64,000 nucleotides of DNA, from the NCBI RefSeq assembly GCF_014841215.1, contig NZ_JACYTR010000023.1, positions 1 through 64,000 of the forward strand, read 5' to 3'. Positions 24,352 to 34,560 of this stretch are shown one piece after another. Each line of letters begins with the position of its first letter. Positions within the stretch are counted from its first letter, which is position 1. The translations under genes and the position numbers were made by a program. The DNA is from Pseudomarimonas arenosa (GTDB lineage: Bacteria > Pseudomonadota > Gammaproteobacteria > Xanthomonadales > Xanthomonadaceae). The notes beneath the pieces were generated by a model. The model saw nothing but the letters and a program-made list of their open reading frames with translations, was not told the origin of the DNA and ran no database searches.

Positions 24352-25563
24352 TTATCCAACCATGGAACTGAGATCAAGAATGGGAAGCAGGATCGCCAGG
24401 ACGATCATTGCGATCAGGCCCGCCATGACGATGGTGAGCACCGGTACCAATGCAGACAGCAACCGATCCAGAGTGTTCCGCACTTCGACATCAAAAGTAT
24501 CGGCGACCTTGAGCAGCATGCCGTCCAGCTCACCGGATTCTTCGCCCACCTGGATCATCTGCAGCGCCAGACGCGGAAAGCGCTTGCTCTTGGCCAGCGA
24601 TACCGACAGGCCACCACCGGTCTTGACGTCCTCGGCGGCGGCCTCGACGGCGCTGACCAGGGCGCGATTGCCGATCACGTTGCGGGCAATCGACAGTCCG
24701 GCCAGCAAGGGCACGCCATTGTGCAGCAAGGTACCCAGGGTACGTGCCAGGCGCGCGGTTTCCACCTTGGCCAGCAGATCACCCAAGCGCTTGCGTTCCA
24801 GCATCCAGGCATCCAGTCGAGCCCGCTTGAGCGGATCACTGAACTGCCGCTGCACCGCCACGACGCTCAATACCAGGGCCAGCACCAACACCCACCACCA
24901 TTGGTTCAGCGTATCGCCCGCGGTCAGCACGATCTGGGTGATCAGGGGCAGATCGCCACCCATGTCCTCGAACAGCGGCATGAACTGCGGCACTACATAG
25001 CCGAGCAGCAGGATCAGCGAGCCGACCACCATCACCACCAGGATGCACGGATAGATCAGGGCATTGATGACGTTTTCCTTCAACGCCTTGCTGCGCTCAA
25101 GGTAGTCGGCCAGGCGGCTCAGGGTGTCGTGCAATGAACCACCGGCTTCGCCAGCGCGCACCATATTGATGTATAGCCGGGAGAACACCGTGCCCTGCTG
25201 TTCCAACCCGGTCGACAAGGGCGCGCCACCGCGCACCGCATCGCGGATGCGCTCGATCATCTTGCGCGCCGACTCCGACTCCGGCAAATCGAGCAGGATC
25301 TGCAAGGCGCGATCCAATGGCTGCCCGGCGCCGAGCAAGGTGGCCAGCTGCTGGGTGAACTGCAGCACCTGATCGGCGCCAAATTCGGCGCGCTTGGTGA
25401 ACAGACCGAACCCGCCCGCTGAGGCGCTGCTGAGCTTGGCCTCCACCGGCAGATTGCCCGCGTCCTGGATCTTCGCGATCACCTCATCAGCCGACGACGC
25501 TTCCATCGCCCCATCGAGCAACTCACCGGCCGGCGTATAGGCTTTGTAGCGGAACAAGGGCAT
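24352..25563 (-). CDS. gspF: type II secretion inner-membrane platform protein F
   Basis: A 403-residue polytopic inner-membrane protein with the two T2SSF domains, each a cytoplasmic helical bundle followed by a membrane segment (about 170-190 and 375-400). Motifs include QFTQQLATLLGAGQPLDRAL and ARLARTLGTLLHNGVPLLAG, and MIQVGEESGELDGMLLKVAD, all typical of GspF/PilC. The ATG at 25563 (MPLFRYKAYTPAG) is set by homology. Upstream, 202 bp of repeat-rich DNA separate it from gspE, which is unusual in this otherwise gap-free operon. Confidence 0.95.
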   Translation of the reverse strand: MPLFRYKAYTPAGELLDGAMEASSADEVIAKIQDAGNLPVEAKLSSASAGGFGLFTKRAEFGADQVLQFTQQLATLLGAGQPLDRALQILLDLPESESARKMIERIRDAVRGGAPLSTGLEQQGTVFSRLYINMVRAGEAGGSLHDTLSRLADYLERSKALKENVINALIYPCILVVMVVGSLILLLGYVVPQFMPLFEDMGGDLPLITQIVLTAGDTLNQWWWVLVLALVLSVVAVQRQFSDPLKRARLDAWMLERKRLGDLLAKVETARLARTLGTLLHNGVPLLAGLSIARNVIGNRALVSAVEAAAEDVKTGGGLSVSLAKSKRFPRLALQMIQVGEESGELDGMLLKVADTFDVEVRNTLDRLLSALVPVLTIVMAGLIAMIVLAILLPILDLSSMVG

Positions 25564-25595
25564 GGGTGTTAAGAGCCGTGATTGGCTGGAAAGCC

Positions 25596-25739
25596 GGGAT
25601 TCGGGATTCGGGATTCGGGATTCGGAAAAAGCCCGCGTGCATCGAGCGATCGGCAAAAATTCAATGCCTCGGCGGAGCCCAAGCGAGCAGGTTGCCGCGC
25701 CCCGCTCCTACCAATCACGAATCCCGAATCACGAATCAC
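25596..25739. repeat. inverted pair of GGGATTC heptanucleotide repeats between gspE and gspF
   Basis: Four head-to-tail copies of GGGATTC at 25596-25623, and about 90 bp away four inverted copies (CAATCAC, GAATCCC, GAATCAC, GAATCAC) at 25712-25739; another GAATCCC lies at 25751-25757. The two arms can pair. No gene fits in this gap. The RNA could fold and separate gspE from gspF expression. Confidence 0.85.
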
Positions 25740-25765
25740 GGCTCCTAAGCGAATCCCGTTCTTCA

Positions 25766-27532
25766 TCACCCCTCCTGCGTCACGCGCAGTACTTCTTCTA
25801 TGGTGGTCACGCCGCTGAGCGATTTGACCAGGCCGTCTTCGTACATGGTGCGCATGCCGTGCTGGCGGGCTTCTTCCTCGATCACACCCATGTCGGCGTG
25901 TTTCATGACCAGGCGGCGGATCGGGTCGTTCATCACCAGGAATTCCATGATGGTGGTACGGCCCAGGTAGCCGGTCGGAGTGAGTGCCGAGGGGCCGGGG
26001 CGATACAGGGTGACCGGGTCGGCCTGGGTGTAGCGCTGCAGGCCGAACTCTTCTACCACTTCCGGCATCGCCGAGTAGGCCTCGCGATGGGTCGGCTCAA
26101 GGCGTCGAACCAGACGCTGGGCGAGGATGCCGTTGACGGTGGAGGTGAGCAGGTAGTCCTCCACGCCCATGTCGAGCAGGCGGGTGATGCCGCCGGCGGC
26201 GTTGTTGGTATGCAGGGTGGACAGCACCAAGTGACCGGTTAAGGCGGACTGAATCGCGATGCGGCAGGTTTCCAGATCGCGCATTTCGCCGATCATGATC
26301 ACGTCCGGGTCTTGGCGCACGATCGAGCGCAGGGCATGGGCGAAATCGAGGCCGATGCTGGGCTTGGCCTGGATCTGGTTGATGCCCTCGATCTGATACT
26401 CAACCGGATCTTCCACCGTGATGATCTTGACGTCCGGCGTATTGATCTTGGACAGCGCGGTATACAGCGTGGTGGTCTTGCCGGAGCCGGTCGGCCCGGT
26501 GACCAGCAGAATGCCGTGCGGCAGCTCCAGCACATCGACGAATTTCGGCAGGAACTCGTCGGTGAAACCGAGCGTGTGGAAGTCAAACACCACCGACTCG
26601 CGATCGAGAATACGCATCACCACCGATTCACCATGCGCTGTCGGCACGGTGGAGACACGCAGGTCCAGCTCCTTGCCTTGCACCCGCAGCATGATGCGGC
26701 CGTCCTGCGGCAGACGCCGTTCGGCGATGTTGAGCTTGGCCATGATCTTGACGCGCGAGATCACCGCGGCAGTCGATCCGGCAGGCGGCGATTCCACTTC
26801 TTGCAGCACACCATCGACGCGATAACGCACCTTGAGGCGGTTCTCGAATGGCTCGATATGGATATCCGAGGCGCGCGCTTCGACGGCACGCTGGATCACC
26901 AGGTTCACCAGACGAATCACTGGCGCTTCGGAGGCAAGATCGCGCAAATGCTCGATATCGTCTTCGGCGCGGCCATCGCCATCGCTGAGATTTTCAACGA
27001 TGGTGCCCATGGCCGATCGGCCAGCGCCGTACAGGCGCTCGATCAGATCGTCGACCTCCGAGCGCACCCCAACTAGTAGTTTCACCTGCTTGCCGGTCGC
27101 CATACCAACCGCCTGACTGGGGTACTCGTCATACGGTTCGGCAGTGAGCAAATCAATAGAGGTGTCGCTTTCGGCCACCGGACAGACATGCATCTGCTTC
27201 AGGAAGCGCAGCGACAGTTGCACATTGGCCGGAGGCTGCTCAGGAAATTCCTTGCTTGACAGCAACGGCAGCTGCATGACCTCGGCCACCGCTTCGGCAA
27301 CATCGCGCTCTGACACCAGGCCGATGCGGTTCATCAAGCCAATCAGCGAGCCGCCCGACTCTTCCAGCAGGCGCCGAGCGCGCCCAAGGTCAGCTTCTTT
27401 CAGCCGACCACGCGATAGCATTTGCCGGCTGATCCGCTCTTCCATCGTCGGCTCGGTGGTTGCCGTGAGATCCGCCGAGTCAACGGCAACAGCCTTCGAC
27501 TCGGCCTGATCGGGCTGAAGTGCGGTGTTCAT
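25766..27532 (-). CDS. gspE: type II secretion ATPase E
   Basis: A 588-residue cytoplasmic ATPase powering the pseudopilus. The N-terminal N1E-like region (about residues 30-170) contacts GspL. The core has Walker A GPTGSGKTTTLY (about residue 350), an Asp-box ITVEDPVEYQIEGINQIQ, Walker B RQDPDVIMIGEMRD and a His-box HLVLSTLHTNNA. The tetracysteine zinc-binding motif present in many GspE proteins between the His-box and the C-terminus is absent: the stretch from RLVRRLEP to GYLGRTTIMEF holds no Cys. The start overlaps the stop of the membrane protein gene upstream (ATGA). Confidence 0.95.
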   Translation of the reverse strand: MNTALQPDQAESKAVAVDSADLTATTEPTMEERISRQMLSRGRLKEADLGRARRLLEESGGSLIGLMNRIGLVSERDVAEAVAEVMQLPLLSSKEFPEQPPANVQLSLRFLKQMHVCPVAESDTSIDLLTAEPYDEYPSQAVGMATGKQVKLLVGVRSEVDDLIERLYGAGRSAMGTIVENLSDGDGRAEDDIEHLRDLASEAPVIRLVNLVIQRAVEARASDIHIEPFENRLKVRYRVDGVLQEVESPPAGSTAAVISRVKIMAKLNIAERRLPQDGRIMLRVQGKELDLRVSTVPTAHGESVVMRILDRESVVFDFHTLGFTDEFLPKFVDVLELPHGILLVTGPTGSGKTTTLYTALSKINTPDVKIITVEDPVEYQIEGINQIQAKPSIGLDFAHALRSIVRQDPDVIMIGEMRDLETCRIAIQSALTGHLVLSTLHTNNAAGGITRLLDMGVEDYLLTSTVNGILAQRLVRRLEPTHREAYSAMPEVVEEFGLQRYTQADPVTLYRPGPSALTPTGYLGRTTIMEFLVMNDPIRRLVMKHADMGVIEEEARQHGMRTMYEDGLVKSLSGVTTIEEVLRVTQEG

Positions 27533-28200
27533 GCGGAATCCTGATCGGTGACAGACGAAGAGGCCGACGCGGCCTGCTCATTGCGACTCTGACTCTCGAC
27601 AGCGGCTTCAGGTTCCCCGGCCCAGCCAACCAGATAGCGGAGGAAGGCCTGGTTCTGCCCGATCCAGAGCACGATCGGCGCCACCGGCGGCAGAATCAGG
27701 TAGCCGAACTGATAGCCCAAGGCAATCAGGTCAGGCTTCAGACCGGCGCGTTCGATCACCGCCGCCCCCAGGGGGCCGGCATCGAAGGTCAGTTGCTTCA
27801 GCACATTGAAGCAGGCCCCCCACAGCACCACCAGCGACAGAATCGCCAGGCCGATGGCCAGCTGTTTCAACCATTGCCGGCGTTCCAGCGGCGTGGCCAT
27901 GACCAGGCCGGCGTACAGGGCCAGACACCAGGCATAGATCAGCGGCGTACCAGTCAGCACCAGCACGCCCACGCGGCCATCGGCCAGCGTCTCGGTCTGC
28001 AGTGTGGTCACGACCTCGAAGACCACACCGTGCTGTTCCACCGCCGTCACTGCGTAGGGAAACAGTGCCGGCAACAGCCAGTTCATGGCGCTGACCACCA
28101 GAAACACCAGCAGCGACGAGCTCAGCGCCCACAGAGTAAAACAGGCCGGCAACCAGAGCGCGGCCGACCACACGAAGGGACGAAGCGGCGACCGACTCAT
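27529..28200 (-). CDS. integral membrane protein of unknown function coupled to gspE
   Basis: A 223-residue protein with four to five predicted membrane helices (about residues 10-45, 80-102, 110-135, 160-185) and a short polar C-terminal tail. No family is assigned with confidence. In topology and in motifs such as [20 protein letters not shown] it faintly recalls the small membrane proteins that accompany exosortases, but no exosortase is present. The ATG at 28200 overlaps the purL stop (ATGA) and its own stop overlaps the gspE start (ATGA), so it is translated in step with both. A GTG at 28209 is rejected on this ground. A role in the T2SS is possible from linkage only. Confidence 0.75.
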   Translation of the reverse strand: MSRSPLRPFVWSAALWLPACFTLWALSSSLLVFLVVSAMNWLLPALFPYAVTAVEQHGVVFEVVTTLQTETLADGRVGVLVLTGTPLIYAWCLALYAGLVMATPLERRQWLKQLAIGLAILSLVVLWGACFNVLKQLTFDAGPLGAAVIERAGLKPDLIALGYQFGYLILPPVAPIVLWIGQNQAFLRYLVGWAGEPEAAVESQSRNEQAASASSSVTDQDSA

Positions 28201-31200
28201 TCGCACCACACCCGCGCGTTGCGGAACATGCGCATCCAGGGCGAGTCTTCACCCCACTCCGCTGCGCGCCAGCTCAGCTGGACGCTGCGGAACACGCGCT
28301 CCGGATGCGGCATCAGAATGGTGGCGCGTCCGTCCTCACTGGTGAAGCCGGTCATTCCCTGCGGTGAACCGTTCGGATTCAGCGGATAGCGCTCGGTTGC
28401 CTGGCCGTGATTGTCGACGAATCTAAGCGCACCGATGACGGCCGTCTGCTGTCTGGCATCAAGGAATTCCGCCCGCCCCTCGCCATGCGCGACCACCACC
28501 GGCATTCGCGAGCCGGCCATGCCCTGCAGCAATACCGAGGGCGAATCCATCACCTCAACCAGACTGAGGCGCGCCTCGTATTGCTCGCTGGCGTTGCGCT
28601 GCAGACTCGGCCACCCTTGCGCGCCGGGGATCAGCTCGTGCAGCTGCGACAGCATCTGACAGCCGTTGCACACGCCGAGGCTGAAGGTGTCATCGCGGTG
28701 GAAGAAGGCGGCGAAATGATCGCGCAGGGATGCGCGCTGCAGAATCGAGGTGGCCCAGCCACGTCCGGCGCCGAGCACGTCGCCATAGGAAAAGCCGCCG
28801 CAGGCTGCCAGTCCACGGAAGTCATCCAGCGTTACCCGCCCGCTGATCAGGTCGGTCATATGCACATCGACCGCTTCGAAGCCAGCGCGATCAAAGGCCG
28901 CGGCCATCTCGACCTGACCATTGACGCCCTGCTCGCGCAGGATCATCACCCGCGGCCGCCTGCCATTGCCGATGTAGGGCGCGGCGACATTCTCAGCTGG
29001 ATCAAAACTCAACTGAACGTTAAGTCCGGGGTCGGTGAAATCGAGCCGCTGCTCGAGCTCGCTGTCGGCACAGGCCGGGTTGTCACGGCGTCGGGCAATC
29101 TGGTGGCTGGTATCCCACCAGGCCTTGAACAGCTGATCCCAGGCCCAATCGGCCAGAGTCTTGCCGCCGCGCTGAATGCGAATGCGTGGCGCGCCATTGG
29201 GCTTGCCAATGCGCTGGGCGCAGTCGGTCAGCCCATGGCGATCGACCAGGTCGGCGAAGGCAACGCGATCCTCGGCTGCGATCTGCACCACAGCGCCGAG
29301 CTCTTCGGCGAACAGGGTGCGGATCGGATCGTCGCCCCAACCATCGAGATTGATTTCCAGCCCGGAGTGTCCGGCAAACGCCATCTCGCACAGCGTAGCG
29401 AATGCGCCGCCATCGCTGCGATCGTGATAGGCGAGTAACAGCTCGGCCTGACGGGCGGCCTGGATCAGTGCCGCGAAATCAAGCAGACGCTGCGGCGAAT
29501 CGAGATCCGGGCTGTAGCCGCCGATGCGCTGATAACACTGACCGAGAATCGAGCCGGCCAAACGCTGCTTGCCGCCACCGAGACCGATCAGCCACAACTC
29601 ACTGTCTTCACCGCGCTTGAGGTCGGGAGTGAGCGTTCCGCGCACATCGTCGACGCGGGCAAAGGCCGTCACAATCAGCGATACCGGTGAAACCGACTGC
29701 TGTGTCGTACCGGCATCCTGCCAGCGGGCCTGCATCGACAGGGAATCCTTGCCCACCGGAATTCCGATGCCGAGCTTGGGACAAAGCTCCATGCCCACCG
29801 CCTGCACGGCTTCGAACAGCAGGGCGTCTTCGCCTTCATGGCTGGTGGCTGCCATCCAGTTGGCCGACAGCTTGACTTCTTTCAGGCTGGCGATGGGTGC
29901 CGCCAGCAGATTGGTGATTGCCTCGCCCACCGCCATTCGCGCACTGGCGCCGGCATCAATCAGGGCCAGCGGCGTGCGCTCGCCGAGCGCCATCGCCTCG
30001 CCGGCCACGCCGTCGAAGTCAGCCAGGGTCACCGCGCAATCGGCCAGCGGGAGCTGCCACGGCCCGACCATCTGGTCGCGCGAGCACAGGCCACCCACGC
30101 TGCGATCGCCAATGGTGACCAGGAAATTCTTCGACGCCACCGTCGGATGACTTAACACGCGGATACCCGCTTCCTGCAAGTCGATGGCGGCGGTATCGAG
30201 CCGGGGCCAGCTGATTGAGGGCGGCACGCGCGAGCTGCGCTCCATCTTGGGTGCCTTGCCGAACAGCACATCCATCGGCAGATCGATCGCCGCCTCACCT
30301 AGAAGCTCATCCCTTACCAGCAAGTGCTGACGCTCGGTCACCGTGCCGATCACCGCGAACAGGCAGCGTTCGCGTTCGCACAGCGCCCGGAAGGCCGGCA
30401 ATGACTCGGCGGCTATGCCCAGAACATAACGCTCCTGCGCCTCGTTGCACCAGATCTGCATCGGGCTCATGCTCGGCGCATCACAGGGAATTGCCCGCAG
30501 ATCGATGTCGCCGCCGCGACCGGCGTCGTGCAACAGCTCGGGCACGGCGTTCGACAGACCGCCGGCGCCGACATCATGAATCGAAATGATCGGATTGGCG
30601 TCGACCATCTGCCAGCAACGATCAATTACTTCCTGACAGCGCCGCTGCATCTCCGGGTTATCGCGCTGCACCGAGGCAAAATCCAGCGCTTCGTCACTCT
30701 GGCCCGAGGCCATCGATGAAGCCGCGCCACCGCCGAGACCGATCAGCAAGGCCGGCCCGCCGAGCACCACCACCAGATCACCCTCGGAAAGGCGGCGCTT
30801 TTCCACGTGATCCGGCTGTACTCGCCCCAGGCCACCGGCAATCATGATCGGCTTGTCGTAAGCACGCAGCAGCTCGCTTTCCGGCGTCACCGCTTCGAAG
30901 CTGCGAAAATAGCCGGTCAGATTCGGTCGACCAAACTCATTGTTAAAGGCGGCCGCACCGATCGGCCCTTCGGTCATGATATCCAGCGCCGAGGCCATGC
31001 GCGGATTGAACGAACGCGGCGCCTCCCAGGGCTGCGCCAGCTCGGGCAGGCGCAAGTGACTGACGGTGAAGCCAACCAGACCGGCCTTCGGCTTGCCACC
31101 ACGGCCCACCGCACCTTCGTCGCGGATCTCGCCGCCGGAACCGGTGGCCGCGCCGGGAAAAGGTGAAATGGCGGTGGGATGATTGTGCGTCTCAACCTTG

Positions 31201-32039
31201 ATGGTGAAGGCGGCCGGCTCTTCGGCGCTGCGCTGATAGCGCCCCTCATGGTCGGGGTGAAAGCGTGTCAGCCGATGCCCCTCGATGACCGCGGCGTTGT
31301 CCTTGTAGGCACTCAGGGTGAATTGCGGCGCCTGCTGCTGGGTGTTGCGAATCATGCCGAACAGCGAATGAGGCCTGTCTTCGCCATCGATGCAGAAGCG
31401 GGCATTGAAGATCTTGTGTCGGCAATGCTCGCTGTTGGCCTGAGCGAACATCATCAGCTCAGCATCGCTGGGATCACGTCCCAGCTCGTCGTAGCGCGCC
31501 GCCAGATACTCGAGCTCATCGTCCGACAAGGCCAGGCCCAGCTCGCGATTGGCCGAAGCCAGGCCGGCGCGCGAGACCTTGACCAGTGGCGCTGGGCGAG
31601 GCTGATCGAAGCTGTCGGCGTCACTGATCTGACTGACCACGCTTTGGGTCAGCGGATCGTGCAGCACCTTGGCCACCGCACTGCGCAGCTCCTCGCTGAA
31701 AGCGACGAGCCGATAGCCGATTGCGCGCTCGACTCGTCGCACCGGCAGGCCAACGCCCTGCAGAATCTCGCTGGCCTTGCTCGACCAGGGCGACAATGTG
31801 CCCAGGCGCGGCACAACCAGCAGATCCACCGGCTGACCGGACTCCACGCGACGCGCCTGCAGAATCTGCTCCAGGCGCTGCCAGGCCGAGGCGTCCAGGG
31901 CACTCGAATCGGCGTCCAACAGGTACCACCAATCGGCGGATTGCAGCTGCAGCCCAGGGTCGACTTCGCCCTGCAATCGCGCTTGCAGTCGATCGAGACG
32001 AAAGCGCGAAAATGCCGCGCGGCCGAGAAGAACGATCAT
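28197..32039 (-). CDS. purL: phosphoribosylformylglycinamidine synthase
   Basis: A 1280-residue single-chain FGAM synthase of the large gammaproteobacterial type (E. coli about 1295). It converts FGAR, glutamine and ATP to FGAM in purine synthesis. The N-terminal PurS-like region is followed by the FGAR-AT core ([47 protein letters not shown]) and a C-terminal glutaminase with nucleophile Cys in [10 protein letters not shown] and the His/Glu pair in [10 protein letters not shown]. The ATG at 32039 ([11 protein letters not shown]) is chosen over an earlier in-frame GTG-like codon. Its stop overlaps the next membrane-protein gene, tying a housekeeping gene to the secretion operon. Confidence 0.97.
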   Translation of the reverse strand: MIVLLGRAAFSRFRLDRLQARLQGEVDPGLQLQSADWWYLLDADSSALDASAWQRLEQILQARRVESGQPVDLLVVPRLGTLSPWSSKASEILQGVGLPVRRVERAIGYRLVAFSEELRSAVAKVLHDPLTQSVVSQISDADSFDQPRPAPLVKVSRAGLASANRELGLALSDDELEYLAARYDELGRDPSDAELMMFAQANSEHCRHKIFNARFCIDGEDRPHSLFGMIRNTQQQAPQFTLSAYKDNAAVIEGHRLTRFHPDHEGRYQRSAEEPAAFTIKVETHNHPTAISPFPGAATGSGGEIRDEGAVGRGGKPKAGLVGFTVSHLRLPELAQPWEAPRSFNPRMASALDIMTEGPIGAAAFNNEFGRPNLTGYFRSFEAVTPESELLRAYDKPIMIAGGLGRVQPDHVEKRRLSEGDLVVVLGGPALLIGLGGGAASSMASGQSDEALDFASVQRDNPEMQRRCQEVIDRCWQMVDANPIISIHDVGAGGLSNAVPELLHDAGRGGDIDLRAIPCDAPSMSPMQIWCNEAQERYVLGIAAESLPAFRALCERERCLFAVIGTVTERQHLLVRDELLGEAAIDLPMDVLFGKAPKMERSSRVPPSISWPRLDTAAIDLQEAGIRVLSHPTVASKNFLVTIGDRSVGGLCSRDQMVGPWQLPLADCAVTLADFDGVAGEAMALGERTPLALIDAGASARMAVGEAITNLLAAPIASLKEVKLSANWMAATSHEGEDALLFEAVQAVGMELCPKLGIGIPVGKDSLSMQARWQDAGTTQQSVSPVSLIVTAFARVDDVRGTLTPDLKRGEDSELWLIGLGGGKQRLAGSILGQCYQRIGGYSPDLDSPQRLLDFAALIQAARQAELLLAYHDRSDGGAFATLCEMAFAGHSGLEINLDGWGDDPIRTLFAEELGAVVQIAAEDRVAFADLVDRHGLTDCAQRIGKPNGAPRIRIQRGGKTLADWAWDQLFKAWWDTSHQIARRRDNPACADSELEQRLDFTDPGLNVQLSFDPAENVAAPYIGNGRRPRVMILREQGVNGQVEMAAAFDRAGFEAVDVHMTDLISGRVTLDDFRGLAACGGFSYGDVLGAGRGWATSILQRASLRDHFAAFFHRDDTFSLGVCNGCQMLSQLHELIPGAQGWPSLQRNASEQYEARLSLVEVMDSPSVLLQGMAGSRMPVVVAHGEGRAEFLDARQQTAVIGALRFVDNHGQATERYPLNPNGSPQGMTGFTSEDGRATILMPHPERVFRSVQLSWRAAEWGEDSPWMRMFRNARVWCE

Positions 32040-32131
32040 GAGAGGTTCGGAAAGGCCAACCAAAGAACCCCATAGGATAGCGGATTGACCTGCGGTCTGG
32101 GCCGACTGGCCTCGGCGCCCAGCGCAAACGA

Positions 32132-32163
32132 AGACGCCAGCGGGCTCGGCCTCGCTGGCGTCT
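32132..32163 (-). terminator. terminator hairpin of dsbC
   Basis: A perfect 11-bp stem (AGACGCCAGCG / CGCTGGCGTCT, loop of 10), about 40 bp after the dsbC stop, followed on the minus strand by TTCGTTT. A smaller hairpin (GCGCGAC / GTCGCGC) lies at 32183-32199 just before it. Confidence 0.65.
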
Positions 32164-32204
32164 CAGAGGGTTTTGAGATGACGCGCGACGTCGTCGCGCA
32201 GGGC

Positions 32205-32930
32205 TTACTTGGAGGCTGCCATCTTCTCCAGCGTTTTCAGCAGATCATCGGGCGGCACATAGCCGCCGACCTGAACACCATCGGAGGTGTAGACGGCGGG
32301 CGTGCCGGACACGCCGATCCGAGCGCCCAGATCGAACTGCTCGGCGATCGGGTTGGCGCACTCTTTCTTGTCCAGCGCCACGCCACTCTTGGCCTCGGTC
32401 AGCGCCTTGGCACGATCATCCGCGCACCACACCGACACGGCCTTCTGAAAGGACTCCGAGCCAGCGCCGGCACGCGGGAAGAACAGGTACTCGATGGCAA
32501 TGCCGCGATCGTTGTATTCCTGCATTTGAGCATGCATACGGCGGCAGTAGCCGCAGTCGATGTCGGTGAACACGGTCATGGTGTACTTCGGCGACTTCGG
32601 CGCATAGACGATGCGGGTAGCACCAGCGGCGTCCGCCAGGCCCTGCTTGCGCAACTTGGCGCGGGCCAGTTCGGTCAGATCCTGGCGGTTGCCGACATCA
32701 AACAGCGAGCCCTGAACCAGATACTTGCCATCTTCACTGACATACACCACCTGCCCGCCCAGCACCACTTCATACAAGCCCTTCAGGCGCGACTCGGCGA
32801 TGCTGTCGATCTTGGCATCGGGCACCAGGGACTTGATTGCATTGCTGACCGCGGAAGGCTCGACATCAGCGGCAAGAACGGCTGAGCTGCCTAGCGCCAA
32901 GGCTGCAGCCAACAAGGAAGTTTTGAGCAT
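32205..32930 (-). CDS. dsbC: periplasmic thiol:disulfide isomerase DsbC
   Basis: A 241-residue periplasmic protein. The signal peptide (MLKTSLLAAALALGSSAVLA) is followed by the DsbC dimerisation domain (about residues 22-85) and a thioredoxin domain with active site CGYC in FTDIDCGYCRRMH, the structural Cys pair (WCADDR and KKECANP) and cis-Pro in SGTPAVY. It reshuffles wrong disulfides in exported proteins, which suits a genome with a T2SS and several Cys-rich secreted proteins. The ATG at 32930 fits the signal peptide; the frame is open 17 codons further upstream without a leader. Confidence 0.93.
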   Translation of the reverse strand: MLKTSLLAAALALGSSAVLAADVEPSAVSNAIKSLVPDAKIDSIAESRLKGLYEVVLGGQVVYVSEDGKYLVQGSLFDVGNRQDLTELARAKLRKQGLADAAGATRIVYAPKSPKYTMTVFTDIDCGYCRRMHAQMQEYNDRGIAIEYLFFPRAGAGSESFQKAVSVWCADDRAKALTEAKSGVALDKKECANPIAEQFDLGARIGVSGTPAVYTSDGVQVGGYVPPDDLLKTLEKMAASK

Positions 32931-33063
32931 GAAAGGGCACCGAGTGGATGGGCGTGACTGGCCCGGTGAGGCTACGACCACAACCCACCGAGCAAAGTTC
33001 CCGATGCTTGGAAACGAGATGGCGACGCGAACCGGCCGCGATCAGCCGATCCGCAATCAGGCA

Positions 33064-33414
33064 TCAGTGGCCAGCCGGCGCCGGCAAGGCTGGCGTGGCC
33101 GACGGCCGGCGGACCATCAGGCTGAGCAGCCAGATGAAGCCGACCAGGGCCAGGATCGGCACCAGCAAGGGGATCAGGCTGCTGGCCACGACCGCGAGCA
33201 CAATCAGCGGCAACAGCAGCACGAGCAGAAATGCGCCGAACAACGCAGCGAACAGGCCGGTGATTGCGGCCAACAAGCCGGACAGCAAACCGAACAGCGC
33301 CGAGAACAGGCTGCCGATCAGGCTGAAGACACCGGCCGCCATCTTGAACAGCATGACCGGCAGCAGCACGATGCTGAAGGCAATCAAGGCGAGAATGAAC
33401 AAGGTGGTCGTCAT
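33064..33414 (-). CDS. small hydrophobic membrane protein
   Basis: A 116-residue protein that is almost entirely hydrophobic: three or four membrane segments rich in Leu, Phe, Ala and Gly (for example MAAGVFSLIGSLFSALFG, and LLVLLLPLIVLAVV), with a short polar tail (RRPSATPALPAPAGH). AAGGAG lies seven bases before the ATG at 33414. No family is recognised; the FxxLxGxLFxALFG pattern recalls small envelope-stress membrane proteins. Function unknown. Confidence 0.75.
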   Translation of the reverse strand: MTTTLFILALIAFSIVLLPVMLFKMAAGVFSLIGSLFSALFGLLSGLLAAITGLFAALFGAFLLVLLLPLIVLAVVASSLIPLLVPILALVGFIWLLSLMVRRPSATPALPAPAGH

Positions 33415-33531
33415 CTGATTTCTCCTTCCGCCAACTCCGAACGGACACAGTCCGCGACGGCGCTATGCACTTAGTGTGACAGCGCCGGCCAGCTGCGGTT
33501 CAGATCATTGCCCACCGCTGCCAGCCGCGGT

Positions 33532-34461
33532 TCAGCCATCACCGTTGATCTTGCCGATCAATTCGCCGAGCACAGCATCGGCCCGCTCGTTGTCGACCTG
33601 ACAGGTGCCCGCGTTCTCGTGGCCGCCGCCGCCGTAGGTGAGCATCAGCTCGCCAATATTGGTCTTCGAGGTGCGATTGATGATCGACTTGCCGGTGGCG
33701 AATACGGTGTTCTGCCTCTTCACCCCCCACATGACGTGGATGGAGATATTGGTCTCCGGAAACAGCGCATAGATGGTGAAGCGATTGGTGGCGTAGATCA
33801 GCTCTTCATTGCGCAGATCGAGCACGGCCAGATTCTTGTGCACCGTGGTGCAGCGATTGATCTGCTCCTTGGCGCGCTCGGCGTGCTCGAAGTACAGCTC
33901 GACGCGTTCGCGCACATCCGGCAGCTGCAAGATCTCATCGATGCTGTGGTCGCGGCAGTATTTGATCAGATCCATCATCAGCTGATAGTTCGACACACGG
34001 AACTCGCGAAACCGACCCAGACCGGTGCGCGCATCCATCAGGAAGTTGAGCAGCACCCAGCCCTTCGGGTCGAGCACTTCAGGAATGCTGAAACGTCCCG
34101 AGTCGGCCTTGTCGACCGCCGTCATCATGTCATCACTGATCTGCGGAAAGCGCTCTTTGCCGCCGAAATGATTGAACACCACCCGTGCCGCCGACGGCGC
34201 ATTGGCATCGATCACGTGGTTCTGTCGCTCGCCGGGGTTACGAATGGTTTCCGAGAGATGGTGATCGAGCGATAGGTAGGCACCTGGTACATAGGGCAGG
34301 TTGCAGGTGATGTCGCGGTCGGTGACCTCGATCTTGCCGTCCTGCATGTCCTTCGGATGCACGAACATGATGTCATCGATCATCGACAGTTCGTTCAACA
34401 GCACAGCGCAGACCAGACCATCGAAATCGCTGCGCGTGATCAACCGATACTTCTTGCTCAT
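33532..34461 (-). CDS. DHH-family phosphoesterase (exopolyphosphatase/nanoRNase-like)
   Basis: A 309-residue cytoplasmic enzyme of the DHH superfamily. The metal-binding motifs are visible: SDFDGLVCAVLL near the N-terminus, SLDHHLSET (the DHH motif) near residue 75, and the DHHA1 substrate motif GGGGHENAGTCQV near the C-terminus. Such proteins hydrolyse short RNA, pAp, cyclic dinucleotide products or polyphosphate. Which one cannot be said. The start at ATG 34461 is preceded by AGGGGG. It is separated from alkB by a hairpin and is probably monocistronic. Confidence 0.85.
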   Translation of the reverse strand: MSKKYRLITRSDFDGLVCAVLLNELSMIDDIMFVHPKDMQDGKIEVTDRDITCNLPYVPGAYLSLDHHLSETIRNPGERQNHVIDANAPSAARVVFNHFGGKERFPQISDDMMTAVDKADSGRFSIPEVLDPKGWVLLNFLMDARTGLGRFREFRVSNYQLMMDLIKYCRDHSIDEILQLPDVRERVELYFEHAERAKEQINRCTTVHKNLAVLDLRNEELIYATNRFTIYALFPETNISIHVMWGVKRQNTVFATGKSIINRTSKTNIGELMLTYGGGGHENAGTCQVDNERADAVLGELIGKINGDG

Positions 34462-34500
34462 GCTGCCCCCTGCGCCGGCCAAGAACGGTAGTGCCACGAT

Positions 34501-34530
34501 GCTACGCCGATTGCATCGACTCGGCGTAGC
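34501..34530 (-). terminator. hairpin between alkB and the DHH gene
   Basis: A perfect 10-bp stem (GCTACGCCGA / TCGGCGTAGC) with a 10-nt loop, 30 bp after the alkB stop. There is no U-run. It probably ends the alkB transcript. Confidence 0.5.
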
Positions 34531-34560
34531 TGCGATTTCAGCGCAAGCGAGGCATGCCGA

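Noticed and set aside
25596-25739. Possible CRISPR-like array between gspE and gspF
   Set aside because: The repeats are only 7 bp, directly adjacent and without spacers, and occur in inverted orientation; they are heptanucleotide repeats.
27529-28200. Exosortase-associated membrane protein
   Set aside because: The resemblance is only in topology and a few residues, and no exosortase or sorting-tag protein of that kind is in the window.
28407-29438. 343-codon plus-strand frame within purL
   Set aside because: Fully antisense to well-conserved purL coding sequence and without recognisable domains; a shadow frame.
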